Shown in pieces: positions 12,546 to 23,158 of a DNA stretch of 64,000 nt. The position numbers and the translations under genes were made by a program. This DNA is from Limnoperna fortunei (lineage: Eukaryota; Mollusca; Bivalvia; Mytilida; Modiolidae), in contig OX104116.1 in the NCBI GenBank assembly GCA_944474755.1, positions 10,977,547-11,041,546 of the forward strand, given 5' to 3'. The notes under the pieces are model-generated. The model ran no database searches. It had not been told where the DNA came from and saw only the letters and a program-made list of their open reading frames with translations. Each line of letters opens with the position of its first letter. The stretch's first letter is position 1.

Positions 12546-12579
12546 TGTTTGTTGAAATGGTGTTTAACGCCACTTTCAG
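12546..12579 (-). repeat. SINE 3'-tail fragment
   Basis: The stretch TTTGTTGAAATGGTGTTTAACGCCACTTTCAG matches, on the minus strand, the tail of the tRNA-derived SINE seen complete at 53331-53585 (GAAAGTGGCGTTAAACACC). The body of the SINE is missing. The repeat beginning at 12581 follows directly. Confidence 0.6.
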
Positions 12580-12580
12580 G

Positions 12581-12860
12581 TGGTCAGTATTTCGGGTAGC
12601 CCGAACCCGAACCCGAGACGAAATCCCCGAGACAGAAATCAACTTTAATAAATTACTTAGTTATTTGACAAAATTTTCACAAAATATTTGAAAGATATAG
12701 CTTCTAATATTGAATTATTATGTTTAAGTAAAACTGTAATAGAACGTATATTTACGAAAGTGTGGCAATTTTTTGTCCCGTAGGTCGGTATTTCGGGGAT
12801 GCCGAGATGTGAAGGAAGGTAACTCATGTCCGGTAAAATATAGTGATAAGTATTTGCTAA
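12581..12860 (+). repeat. Dispersed repeat with TCGGTATTTCGGG ends, copy 1
   Basis: This 280-nt sequence recurs in reverse orientation at about 19290-19548 and 23217-23476. It starts GTGGTCAGTATTTCGGGTAG, followed by an ACCCGAACCCG motif. Near its other end it carries TAGGTCGGTATTTCGGG, so the two ends are partial direct repeats. No coding capacity. In all three places it abuts a piece of the same tRNA-derived SINE. Confidence 0.65.
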
Positions 12861-12871
12861 GCGAACAGAGT

Positions 12872-12929
<58 letters not shown>
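12872..12929 (+). repeat. (AAT)n microsatellite
   Basis: About nineteen uninterrupted AAT triplets. The poly-Asn and poly-Tyr frames through it are artefacts of the repeat. Confidence 0.97.
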
Positions 12930-12930
<1 letters not shown>

Positions 12931-13479
12931 ATTTATGATTATTACATTAAAATTCATTCTATTGTTATATTTTATTGGAGTTTTACATTTCTGTTTTTTT
13001 ATTTCATATGTTGGCAGAAATTTTGTTTCTTATTTAAACATTGCGACTGACGACCAAAAAAGCTTTTTGTCTTTTGTCTTGTGTAAATCTAAGAAAAAAA
13101 CCGCAACGTTTAGGTTTCATAACCATTGCAAAAATTAAATAAGAAAATAGCAAAGAAAACCGACCGAACAACAATAGCCAAAACCAGGGGACAGTTAAAA
13201 TCCGGATATAGACAAACACAACACAAAAAACCAAAAACGTAAAACACTGAAAGAGAGTAACCCGAACCCAATAAAAACCATGGGTGCACTCAGGTACAAT
13301 TAAAACAAATACATCCTTAACAGATCAGCGTAATTAGTAAATTAATATTAATATTTTAACACTTGTAGATGCATGACGGACAAAGAAACGTGTAACTGTT
13401 GTTGAAGGAAAATTCAAGCAGACTGACATAGCGCAAATGGAAAAAAATCTCCAAACGCAACTTGCCATATCATCGTACA

Positions 13480-13938
13480 AATTCGGTAGTCGACAATTAG
13501 ATTTGCAGTCTAGCTCTGTGGGTATTGTTGATATCTGCTAACTTTAATTTTGATGTTAAACGAACTTTCTTTTTGGAAATGGTGTTTTCAAACTTATTAT
13601 ATACTAAGCGTTCGAATAAATGCACACGCATGCTGTAAGTGTCGAGGACGACCCCACTCAGTCCAAAGAAGCAAAACTCGGTAGCGAGAGCTTTAGCAAA
13701 TACGCCACAATCCACTCCATTGTCTTTTTGTTGTACTTTTGGTTTTTATATTAATAATATTTTTCCCCTGTCCATTAACACGTGAAACATGAATTTTAAA
13801 AGAGTTAGTGACATCATTCGGATTTCCATTTGCGCTGTCCAGAATGGTCAACATGACAACATTGCCTGTGTCTTGAAATCCATAAATATGTTTGAATTGT
13901 TGTTTGAGAAGTTGTTGTGTAAAATCGTATTTGCGCAA
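13480..13938 (-). pseudogene. Transposon-associated Ulp1-like (C48-type) cysteine protease remnant
   Basis: The minus strand carries the C-terminal part of a Ulp1/C48-like protease of the kind found inside invertebrate transposable elements. The block QQKDNGVDCGVFAKALATEF at about 13670-13730 contains the conserved DCG, whose Cys would be the nucleophile. It is followed by a MRVHLFERL segment like the usual MRxHLxxCF. Upstream, another frame (to 13938) reads VVMLTILDSANGNPNDVTN, and a frameshift separates the two near 13730. The His-Trp catalytic block was not found. The parent element type is unknown, and nothing in the neighbourhood supplies a transposase. Confidence 0.5.
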
Positions 13939-14122
13939 AGTTTGTTGTCATTTAGGATGTCGCTTTTTTCTTTTAATGTTAAAACAAGTTGCCGTGTTGT
14001 GTTCTTATGCGCGGAGCATTTTGCGACTTTTTGAGTTTTCGGTGGTTATCAATGGATCGGCATTCTTGATTATTGGCTATAGTTTGTCTGGACTGGTTTC
14101 AGGTGAAACAGTATATAAATAT

Positions 14123-14247
14123 TACATGTCTGACAGGGTAACTATTAAATTGTCAACTTGAGGAAATACTGTCAACCGAGGCGAAAGCCGAGGTTGACAG
14201 TATTTTCGAACGTAAACAATTTTACTGTAACCCTGTCAGACATGTAA
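14123..14247. repeat. Foldback (hairpin) element
   Basis: Outer arms TACATGTCTGACAGGGTAAC and its complement near 14228-14247 enclose a second, near-perfect arm pair AATACTGTCAACC / GGTTGACAGTATT around the tip GAGGCGAAAGCCGAG. Pieces of the same sequence (TGACAGTATTTTT) recur at 14524-14555. It is non-coding. Confidence 0.8.
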
Positions 14248-15363
14248 CATTTATTTTATTATACCGAAAAACTATTCAAACCATGAACAAATTATTCAAT
14301 AATGGTATTTAATTGATGTAATAATGGTAATGAAACAGAAATTTCACAATAAAAGGAAACTAACGGTCACACCACCACATTTAATTTCAGTTTATAGTAG
14401 AAAAACGTTTGTTGCTTGACATTATTGTCGTCTGTTTACAACGAAAATTGTAAAAAATAGATATTGTGCATGCCCGAATGGTACAGTATAATTTTCGAAC
14501 ATTCCGTACCTATGGTAGCGGTTGACAGTATTTTTAGCGGGTGACAGTATTTTTCCCACAGTGAATTTTTTTGGACATTACTTATATGTCACGGTGGCCT
14601 ATAGAAGATTAACATTGTAAATGAAATTGAGGTATAATAATATTGATTGACTGGTTTCAGGAACACCAGATCTTACAGATCTATCTGAAAACAAAAGATA
14701 CGAGAAGTCAGTGCAAAATCTTTCTTCTGCAATTACTGAGAGTTCGATTTTCTTGGAGACCGGCGATGTTTTGCTAGTATTTCGCTTTTTCATAATTGAA
14801 GTTGGAATTATTTCATCCGCATTTATACAGGTTGGGGTGGAAAATATAAATTAATTCTTGACAGTCTGGAGCTGGAACACATGGTCTAGGTTGAGTTCTA
14901 CCCTCTCTCTTGTTTGCCTGTTTTCTGTATTTTTCCGAAGTTGTGACAAGTTCAAAATGCGTTTTACGTCTGAATCGTGAGGCCGATGTTCATCTTAGCA
15001 GCAATTATGTGGTAACATTTACCTATGGACTTACATTGACATTTTTCTTGTGGTACAGTTGGACAGCATATTTCTCAGAAGTCAAACCTTTCACGAGAAA
15101 TTACTTTGCTTCAGGAACATGAATAACTCTCTGTTTTTCTTCAATTGTCGCAATAGCAAGAGCACGTTGAGACGTAGGCCGAATTTTACTGCAGTTATAA
15201 TCCGAAGATAGTTTTGTGATTTGTCGGATTAACCTCGCCAAAAAAAAGCGAGGGTACGATTTTTCGTTGTAGTTATGACGTACTCTGGTCTTAAACCTCA
15301 TTTACAAGTGGAGGAAAAGATACAGCGACATTAGGAACCGGATTTTCTTCTTTCATCTGTCCT
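14248..15363. other. No assignable gene
   Basis: Short frames only. A stretch at 15175-15250 with 'cctcgcc' / 'gcgaggg' flanking an A-run is partly shared in inverted order with 28400-28490, so it is a minor dispersed repeat. I see nothing else. Confidence 0.45.
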
Positions 15364-15448
15364 TTTGTTTGTTTATTTATTTATTTATTTATTTATTTAT
15401 TATTTATTTATTATTTGTATTTATTTATTTGTATTTATTTATTTATTT

Positions 15449-15485
<37 letters not shown>
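15364..15485 (+). repeat. Compound (ATTT)n and (AT)n microsatellite
   Basis: Imperfect ATTT repeats to about 15448 run into a pure AT dinucleotide run. The first copy of the 295-nt direct repeat begins in the AT run at 15480. Confidence 0.95.
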
Positions 15486-15488
<3 letters not shown>

Positions 15489-15774
15489 AGTCTAAAAGAA
15501 TTCTGCTAACCAGTACACTTATTTAGTATCGGATCGACAAACATGACGATACAGCATAAACAAAAAATAATAATATACAAGTCTAGAAGATTATGCAACG
15601 ATACAAATGACGGTATTTCTTGTCATAAATTTAGACACAGACTGACCAACGAATGGCCTTAGTCATTGAGTGTCAATATAAATAAATAACGTAAACAATC
15701 ATAACATATTAATCTTAAACTTTCTCATTTTAAATGAACCCAAAACTTTTTTCATAGTTTGCTTCTCAGTCCGC
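15480..15774 (+). repeat. 295-nt direct repeat, left copy
   Basis: Essentially identical to 16029-16323, offset 549 nt. It begins TATATAAAGAGTCTAAAAG and contains 'agtctagaagattatgcaac', which is close to the lead-in of the foldback at 8080. The 254-nt spacer between the copies holds the hammerhead-like sequence at 15862-15905. The arrangement fits a tandem-unit element such as a retrozyme, or a local 549-nt duplication. Confidence 0.85.
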
Positions 15775-15861
15775 TAACCGGGGACGTGCCGTGCTGTTAC
15801 TTGGCTTTGCTCAAATATTCCAACAAGATGTAATCAAAATTATCAAGGTGACAAATTCATT

Positions 15862-15905
15862 ACGCCAGACGCGCGTTTCGTCTACTTAAGACTAATCAGT
15901 GGCGT
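15862..15905 (-). ncRNA. Type I hammerhead ribozyme, degenerate copy (retrozyme/PLE-associated)
   Basis: On the minus strand every hammerhead element appears in order. Helix I 5' strand is ACGCCA (15905-15900). The core CTGATTA (15899-15893) is CTGATGA with position 8 changed. Helix II is GTCT/AGAC with a 5-nt loop (15892-15880). GAAA is at 15879-15876. A very short helix III follows, then the cleavage triplet GTC (15870-15868). The helix I 3' strand TGGCGT (15867-15862) pairs perfectly with ACGCCA. Type I hammerheads with tiny helix III are known in metazoan retrozymes and Penelope-like elements. The essential G8 is a U here, so this copy should not self-cleave. Confidence 0.85.
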
Positions 15906-16028
15906 TTAACTCTAAATGTTTAAGATATTCTTCATTGGGAGATGAAATAATATTTTTTTCATTGGGAGATGGAATAATATAAGTCCACTGGGATCGTGTA
16001 AATACACAATACAGGCAGTTCAAAATAT

Positions 16029-16323
16029 TATATAAAGAGTCTAAAAGAATTCTGCTAACCAGTACACTTATTTAGTATCGGATCGACAAACATGACGATA
16101 CAGCATAAACAAAAAATAATAATATACAAGTCTAGAAGATTATGCAACGATACAAATGACGGTATTTCTTGTCATAAATTTAGACACAGACTGACCAACG
16201 AATGGCCTTAGTCATTGAGTGTCAATATAAATAAATAACGTAAACAATCATAACATATTAATCTTAAACTTTCTCATTTTAAATGAACCCAAAACTTTTT
16301 TCATAGTTTGCTTCTCAGTCCGC
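16029..16323 (+). repeat. 295-nt direct repeat, right copy
   Basis: Partner of 15480-15774. It ends abruptly at CTCAGTCCGC, where the first copy continues into TAACCGGGG and this one into a fragment of the GC-rich MITE seen at 18898. The near identity points to recent duplication. Confidence 0.85.
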
Positions 16324-16436
16324 GGCCCCCAGACCCCTGCCGTATTACGACCTCTGCGAGGTCGGCATGGTGGCCTTGGGCCACCATGACAAATTTGGAC
16401 CCCCCCCCCTTTCATTTGAGGCTGCATCCGCCCCTG
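16323..16436. mobile_element. Fragment of GC-rich MITE-like element
   Basis: Matches the right half of the element at 18898-19171: 'ccgtattacgacctctgcga', the hairpin GTGGCCTTGGGCCAC, and the end CTGCATCCGCCCCTG. The left terminus is absent. Confidence 0.7.
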
Positions 16437-16989
16437 AATAGCATTAAAATTTCGTAAATATTAATACAAAAAAAAGTATCGCATGTGTTTTGTATCCAAA
16501 AATTTACAAAAGCGTCATGTCGGTATAAAAAACCATCTTAATTCTCCCGAAAATGGCGGATTTCGGGTTGATGCGATTTCATGCTCACTTATCATAACGC
16601 CGGAACCAACAACGTTGCTATGGTAATATAACACCTTTCTTGTGTGTAACGTTTTTGTTTTGTGCCTTTTGATTGGATGTCGGATATTAATCAGTGGAGA
16701 TTCTTCAGGATATCTAATGTGAAAGTTGTTGGTTAACGAAAGAAACGGGTAATTTCGTGCAGTTTTTTTTTTGGAGGGGGGAGGAGGGGTAAAGGTCGTG
16801 AGGTCGATCTTTTGTGATAGAACATTTAAAATGATACTTACAAAAAAGACAGAAGGCGCTCCAAAATGTTAAATGTATCATACAGAAAATGCATCTGACT
16901 GTGTCGAAAAAGAGTTTAGTTCATTTTCGAATGCCAGTTATGTTGTTTAAAATGAAATTATTCACTGAATTTGTTAATGGACTATATCC
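16437..16989. other. No assignable gene
   Basis: Unique-looking AT-rich sequence between the MITE fragment and the left edge of the tandem duplication. Nothing recognised. Confidence 0.45.
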
Positions 16990-17269
16990 TTATTTAAATG
17001 AAAGTAAAACAAAATAAACTTAATGAGAATCTTAACAACACATTTGGCCGATTTACATACATACTTTCTTTCAAATGAAAAATTAAGTATATGCAATATG
17101 TATGTTTAATAGAATACGTTTTTTTGGGAAAGATCGGGTGATCATCCACCAGTGATTATGATAGTTATTTCCTCCGTTATTCAACGACTTTTACGTCGCG
17201 ATATCCTAGACTTCCATCAGAACGCCCAAAAGAAGAAAGGTAAACCATAACGTTACGGAACACTGACTG

Positions 17270-17820
17270 TAAATCCAAAAAATGTACGGCTAATGCAAAT
17301 AAGCTTCATTAATAGGATTATTATAACATAATATTACAAGATGTAATTCCATATAACAGTATATCGAAGCGTTACATTAAAAAGGACACCGGGTATCCGG
17401 ATCCAACTCCCGCGGAGTGATCTGTAAATCCCAAAAATGTACGGCCAATGCAAATACGCTGCTTTAATAGGATTTTTATAACGTATGCAAAATGTAATTC
17501 CATATAACAGTATAACGAAGCGTAACATTAAAAAGGATCTAAATTCCGCGGAATGATCTAAGTTCCGCAAAGGCAAAAGCCAGGAGCAACGTAAGCGATT
17601 AGTGGGTTTAAAGAACATTGAATCCAGTTATGACGGAAAAAATGCTCCTTGATAGCCGGATAACATTTTTTTTTAAACCCAGCTATCGCCGACATTGTTG
17701 ACAGTGTTTGGCTCCAAGGAAGTTTGATCCGTCCGCGGTTGTTGGATCCAGATACCTGGTGCCCTTTTTAAATGTTACGCTTCGTTATACTGTTATAGCC
17801 TGGAATCACATCTTGCATTA
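17270..17820. repeat. Internal tandem and inverted repeat (copy at 21258-21808)
   Basis: A unit of roughly 130 nt beginning 'aaatgtacggc-aatgcaaat' and containing 'ttccatataacagtata-cgaagcgt' occurs twice in a row. Part of it recurs inverted at 17755-17820 (CTTTTTAAATGTTACGCTTC). The 94-codon minus-strand frame at 17334-17618 is produced by the repeat and has no recognisable domain. The second copy of the large duplication repeats all of it. Confidence 0.7.
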
Positions 17821-17857
17821 ATACTCCGTGTTTCAATAATGCCCCGTTAAGAGAAAT

Positions 17858-18006
17858 AGGTTTCACAAATCGTGAGAATTGTATGTCATCTCTCGTTATT
17901 TAATTTAAAGAAAATAAAAAAAAAACTCGCTTGTTTATTATTTTGTTAAACTTAAAAAGCTCGAGATGATTTCAAGCGATATACAATTCTCACTCATTGT
18001 GAAACC
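17858..18006. repeat. Foldback element (duplicate at 21846-21993)
   Basis: Arms AGGTTTCACAAATCGTGAGA and the complementary TCTCACTCATTGTGAAACCT flank an AT-rich centre. This is a non-coding hairpin repeat duplicated with its surroundings. Confidence 0.75.
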
Positions 18007-18897
18007 TATAAGTATCACTTCGAAACAGTTGTGTACAATACGTATAACTGTGAGAAGTGTAGCTTCGAGTTGTGATGCAGAGGGAAAATAATTATCAAGA
18101 CCTGATACCTACAATTAAATGAATGTAATAAGTTTATCTGAAATTAAGAAGTATTATGAAAGCTGAACATAACTGCATGTTTTAAAGTTGAAATATAATA
18201 TTAAATAAAGCATTTTTACATAAAATATAGCCCCCCCCCTAACGTCACAAATATTATGACGTAACATTTCATTCCCCACGCTGTCATAGTATCGTTGGAT
18301 AAACCTGTAAAAAGCACATCTTGTATCACCTAAGGTTTGATATCACTCAGGTTGTATCAATCGCTTATTTTACAGATGTACACAAACACATACTATAAAG
18401 TAGAAAGTTATACCACTTACAACCAGTCGTGAGGTCGTTAGTCGTACGACGCTTTTGTGAAATGGGGCAGGGCTACTAAATAACGGTACCAGGAGACTTT
18501 ATTCGGTATCTAACCGAATACGCAAATTATTGGTTACCTTTATTTAAGTAAATGTGAGGATTATAGGATAAATATACTGCCGATGTTTTAGAACACCCAA
18601 TATAATTATATCAGACTTTTAATAGTTTTTACCTACATTTTACAGCTTTAGTAATCGTGTAACAATGAAGCCACCTGTTTCTTTCATTTCGATAAATGAG
18701 GTCCATTTATCAATTCAGAGGTGTTTGATATGGGTGAAAGATCGATGGGTACGTGTTCCGAACAGCTAACGTTTAGCTTACCTGTGCCTATCAAGACCAC
18801 AGCTATACGTATATATCCAGAACACTGGGGAAATCAACCAATGATACATGTCAATTTCCTGACGTGTAATTTAGAAGGTATACTATTAATAGAACGG
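18007..18897. other. No assignable gene
   Basis: Nothing coding is supported. A 90-codon plus-strand frame at 18721-18993 (duplicate from 22709) looks gene-like only for its first 55 residues and then runs into the MITE, where its end differs between the two duplicates. A small exon here cannot be excluded but no flanking exon was found. Confidence 0.4.
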
Positions 18898-19171
18898 CAG
18901 TGGCGGATCCAGAGGGGGGGGTCCAGGGGGTCCGGACCCCCCTTTCGTTTTGACAAACATGGGGGCTGGACCCATACTTTTGTGTTAGCATAACAAAATG
19001 ACATTTTAACGGACATGTTTTAGGTGTCAGGAAATCGTCAGAATGCAGGATTTTACACCATTTCGTTCAGACCCCCTGCCGTATTACGACCTCTGCGAGG
19101 TCGGCATGGTGGCCTTGGGCCACCATGACAAATTTGGACCCCCCTTTCATTTGAGGCTGCATCCGCCCCTG
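18898..19171. mobile_element. 274-nt GC-rich MITE-like element, left copy
   Basis: Ends CAGTGGCGGATCCAG and CTGCATCCGCCCCTG are inverted repeats matching at 13 of 15 positions. The interior has G/C runs and short hairpins. CAGxGGCGGATxCAG termini are common in animal non-autonomous DNA transposons (hAT-like is possible). No clean 8-nt target duplication is visible, so the superfamily is open. Confidence 0.65.
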
Positions 19172-19289
19172 TTATTTATTTATTTATTTATTTTTACATA
19201 ATAATAATAATTTTTATTATATTATATTATATAATATATCAATAATAATAATATTCTTAATGATAATTATAACTGTTTAATTAGTTAAG

Positions 19290-19548
19290 TTACCGGACCT
19301 GAGTTACCTCCATTCACATCTAGGCATACCCAAAATACCGACCTACGGGACAAAAAATTGCAATATTTTCATACATACATGTATACGTTTTGTTACACTT
19401 AGACTGAAACGTAATAATTCAATATGATAATCTTGTTATATCTTCCAAATATTTTGTGAAAATTCTGTCTGATAATCACGAAAACCATTAAAGTCTCGGG
19501 GATTTTGTCTCGGGTTCGGGTTCGGGCTACCCGAAATACCGACCACCC
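19290..19548 (-). repeat. Dispersed repeat with TCGGTATTTCGGG ends, copy 2
   Basis: Reverse-strand relative of 12581-12860. It runs straight into the SINE at 19549, meeting it at CCACTTTCAG. The same SINE position borders copy 1 from the other side. Confidence 0.65.
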
Positions 19549-19772
19549 CACTTTCAGCTATTTTTTAAAGTATTACACGGCGTCCACTTTTTATTGGGGA
19601 AGAAGTCGTAGTAACCGAAGAAAACCCCCGAGCTTTTAGGTAAACTGTTCAATCAAGTCTGGAGTCGAGTGCATCTGGCTGCATTGAGACTCGAACCCCC
19701 AGCCTTAATGTTGACAGGCACATGATTAATAGTAGACTAACTACCTTAAAAACTCGACACTTAAGGCTACCA
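19549..19772 (-). mobile_element. tRNA-derived SINE, minus orientation
   Basis: On the minus strand it has a tRNA-like head (AAGTGTCGAGTTTTTAAGG region, then GGGGGTTCGAGTCTC as the B-box region) and a body containing CCAATAAAAAGTGGACGCC. It matches the complete SINE at 53331-53585. The tail beyond GAAAGTGG is lost to the neighbouring repeat. Confidence 0.75.
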
Positions 19773-20172
19773 AAAATATACGAGACAGACTGATCAAACA
19801 AAGTTGTAGTAGGATATTGTTTTTGTTTGGTTTTGATTATTCTTCTTCATTTTGCATCATTTTTCCTTTGTTTTCTTTTGTCAATTTTATTTCTGTTCAA
19901 TCTTGCCTGCTCGTTTTCTTAGAGATAACCAATATTTTAACAAAGGTAATAGGTGGGCCGAAAGGGTACAGGAATTGTTCATTTGACGATCGAGCAACAC
20001 TAAACAGAGAATTAACTCAAATTATGCTCGCTCATCAATTCAATACCGCTGAAATAAATAAAAGGAATAAAAAAATAAATAAAAAATCAAATGTACTTGA
20101 CATTCGGACTTTATTTAGTTTGTGAGTGATTTACACATTGATTATTTCACAAAAACAGTTAAATCCTATATC

Positions 20173-20526
20173 ATGACGTGTTGAACAGCATGCAGCATAT
20201 CCAACTCCCTTGAATGGCTTCACCAGCCACGCCCAGGTCTGCTGCACCAGTTGATTGTCCGATAGCAAGTACACTCTCAGCTGCAATAGGGGCGGTATAT
20301 GCCATGGCGCTGGCTGTCATAGATCCTGCTGCGATTCCTTAAGCAGTGAAAACCAGCAGCTCCACATGCGGCTGGAATAGTAATCGGTGCTGCCACAGCA
20401 CAGGCAGAACAATTGTGGCAAAACTACTTAATTGGTGATACTAATTAAATTCAAGTTAATATATACTTACCATATCACAACAGCTGAAATAAGAAGCAAA
20501 TACACTACATAAACTTTGAATGTCAT
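20173..20526 (-). pseudogene. ISG12-like pseudogene, type B copy 1
   Basis: Exon 1 is still readable (ATG at 20526, MTFKVYVVYLLLISAVVIW, followed by a GTAAGT donor). Exon 2 is badly damaged. About 200 nt covering the intron's 3' end, the acceptor and the first third of the exon are missing relative to the copy at 33 kb. A one-base insertion follows GAAGF and leads to a TAA, and a further deletion hits the GEAIQGSW region. The remaining words (AAPITIPAACGAAGF, SAMAYTAPIAAES) identify the family. It lies inside the 3.9-kb duplication, so the same lesions recur at 24101. Confidence 0.85.
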
Positions 20527-20684
20527 TCTGTAAAGAGTACACAGAATTGGTAGCGTGTTATAATCTTTGATTGTTTACTCCGCACACATATTTCGAGTCT
20601 TTTTTTACAGATGTTTGGTCAAGACTATGACCTCCAGTATAGCCCAACGAATGCAGACATAGGTGTGGGTAATGATATCTACCA

Positions 20685-20695
20685 GGTGTTATAAA
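20685..20695 (-). promoter_or_regulatory. TATA-like box of type B copy 1
   Basis: The minus-strand word CTTTATAA, about 162 nt upstream of the exon 1 ATG, recurs at the equivalent place upstream of the copies at 24.45 and 33.3 kb. It is altered to CTAAATAAACC upstream of the 40.9-kb copy. Confidence 0.45.
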
Positions 20696-22885
20696 GATTG
20701 TTTCTTGTCTGTATTCCACGCTGTACATCAAAAAGAAGGTTTTACCTATTTTGAAACCTGTTCATTTTTTACCAAGTTAGAAATTTGGCTACATCTCGTG
20801 TGTCGTATCACTTAATTGTTTGACGTTCGTTGAGAAACTTGTTCAATTATTTGTGGAAGAACAGTTGCTCCCTGTAAATAAATACAAATTTCACTTACAC
20901 TGGAACGGAGGATTTTATCTGCTAATCCTGTCTTACATTCAGAAAATCACGAAGATTTTTTAGTTTAATGAACAAAATTATTTAAATGAAAGTAAAACAA
21001 AATAAACTTAATGAGAATCTTAACAACACATTTGGCCGATTTACATACATACTTTCTTTCAAATGAAAAATTAAGTATATGCAATATGTATGTTTAATAG
21101 AATACGTTTTTTTGGGAAAGATCGGGTGATCATCCACCAGTGATTATGATAGTTATTTCCTCCGTTATTCAACGACTTTTACGTCGCGATATCCTAGACT
21201 TCCATCAGAACGCCCAAAAGAAGAAAGGTAAACCATAACGTTACGGAACACTGACTGTAAATCCAAAAAATGTACGGCTAATGCAAATAAGCTTCATTAA
21301 TAGGATTATTATAACATAATATTACAAGATGTAATTCCATATAACAGTATATCGAAGCGTTACATTAAAAAGGACACCGGGTATCCGGATCCAACTCCCG
21401 CGGAGTGATCTGTAAATCCCAAAAATGTACGGCCAATGCAAATACGCTGCTTTAATAGGATTTTTATAACGTATGCAAAATGTAATTCCATATAACAGTA
21501 TAACGAAGCGTAACATTAAAAAGGATCTAAATTCCGCGGAATGATCTAAGTTCCGCAAAGGCAAAAGCCAGGAGCAACGTAAGCGATTAGTGGGTTTAAA
21601 GAACATTGAATCCAGTTATGACGGAAAAAATGCTCCTTGATAGCCGGATAACATTTTTTTTTAAACCCAGCTATCGCCGACATTGTTGACAGTGTTTGGC
21701 TCCAAGGAAGTTTGATCCGTCCGCGGTTGTTGGATCCAGATACCTGGTGCCCTTTTTAAATGTTACGCTTCGTTATACTGTTATAGCCTGGAATCACATC
21801 TTGCATTAATACTCCGTGTTTCAATAATGCCCCGTTAAGAGAAATAGGTTTCACAAATCGTGAGAATTGTATGTCATCTCTCGTTATTTAATTTAAAGAA
21901 AATAAAAAAAACTCGCTTGTTTATTATTTTGTTAAACTTAAAAAGCTCGAGATGATTTCAAGCGATATACAATTCTCACTCATTGTGAAACCTATAAGTA
22001 TCACTTCGAAACAGTTGTGTACAATACGTATAACTGTGAGAAGCGTAGCTTCGAGTTGTGATGCAGAGGGAAAATAATTATCAAGACCTGATACCTACAA
22101 TTAAATGAATGTAATAAGTTTATCTGAAATTAAGAAGTATTATGAAAGCTGAACATAACTGCATGTTTTAAAGTTGAAATATAATATTAAATAAAGCATT
22201 TTTACATAAAATATAGCCCCCCCCCCCTAACGTCACAAATATTATGACGTAACATTTCATTCCCCACGCTGTCATAGTATCGTTGGATAAACCTGTAAAA
22301 AGCACATCTTGTATCACCTAAGGTTTGATATCACTCAGGTTGTATCAATCGCTTATTTTACAGATGTACACAAACACATACTATAAAGTAGAAAGTTATA
22401 CCACTTACAACCAGTCGTGAGGTCGTTAGTCGTACGACGCTTTTGTGAAATGGGGCAGGGCTACTAAATAACGGTACCAGGAGACTTTATTCGGTATCTA
22501 ACCGAATACGCAAATTATTGGTTACCTTTATTTAAGTAAATGTGAGGATTATAGGATAAATATACTGCCGATGTTTTAGAACACCCAATATAATTATATC
22601 AGACTTTTAATAGTTTTTACCTACATTTTACAGCTTTAGTAATCGTGTAACAATGAAGCCACCTGTTTCTTTCATTTCGATAAATGAGGTCCATTTATCA
22701 ATTCAGAGGTGTTTGATATGGGTGAAAGATCGATGGGTACGTGTTCCGAACAGCTAACGTTTAGCTTACCTGTGCCTATCAAGACCACAGCTATACGTAT
22801 ATATCCAGAACACTGGGGAAATCAACCAATGATACATGTCAATTTCCTGACGTGTAATTTAGAAGGTATACTATTAATAGAACGG

Positions 22886-23158
22886 CAGTGGCGGATCCAG
22901 AGGGGGGGTCCAGGGGGTCCGGACCCCCCTTTCGTTTTGACAAACATGGGGGCTGGACCCATACTTTTGTGTTAGCATAAAAAAATGACATTTTAACGGA
23001 CATGTTTTAGGTGTCAGGAAATCGTCAGAATGCAGGATTTTACACCATTTCGTTCAGACCCCCTGCCGTATTACGACCTCTGCGAGGTCGGCATGGTGGC
23101 CTTGGGCCACCATGACAAATTTGGACCCCCCTTTCATTTGAGGCTGCATCCGCCCCTG
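22886..23158. mobile_element. GC-rich MITE-like element, right copy
   Basis: Duplicate of 18898-19171, differing mainly by the length of the G run after GGATCCAGA. Confidence 0.65.

Larger units (their letters stand above)
16990..20977 (+). repeat. 3.99-kb tandem segmental duplication, left copy
   Basis: From TTATTTAAATGAAAG at 16990 this copy matches 20978-24907 almost base for base, at an offset of 3988 nt that drops to 3928 after about 19.2 kb. The 60-nt difference is mainly extra AT-rich repeat near 19207-19270 in this copy. It contains a foldback, a MITE, a dispersed repeat, a SINE and a type B ISG12-like pseudogene. The edges share the microhomology TTATT(T)AAATGA. Confidence 0.95.

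Noticed and set aside
12657..13138. Poly-Tyr (minus) and poly-Asn (plus) frames
   Set aside because: Both are translations of the (AAT)n microsatellite with random flanks.
15480..16323. LTR retrotransposon with 295-nt LTRs
   Set aside because: No TG...CA ends, primer-binding site, polypurine tract or coding region, and only 254 nt lies between the repeats.
17334..17618. Minus-strand 94-codon frame duplicated exactly at 21322-21606
   Set aside because: Its identity is explained by the 3.9-kb duplication and its content by an internal 130-nt tandem repeat. No domain.
19817..20125. Plus-strand 102-codon frame conserved at 23745-24053
   Set aside because: Conservation is due only to the recent duplication. 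The diverged counterpart at 32440-32700 does not keep the frame.
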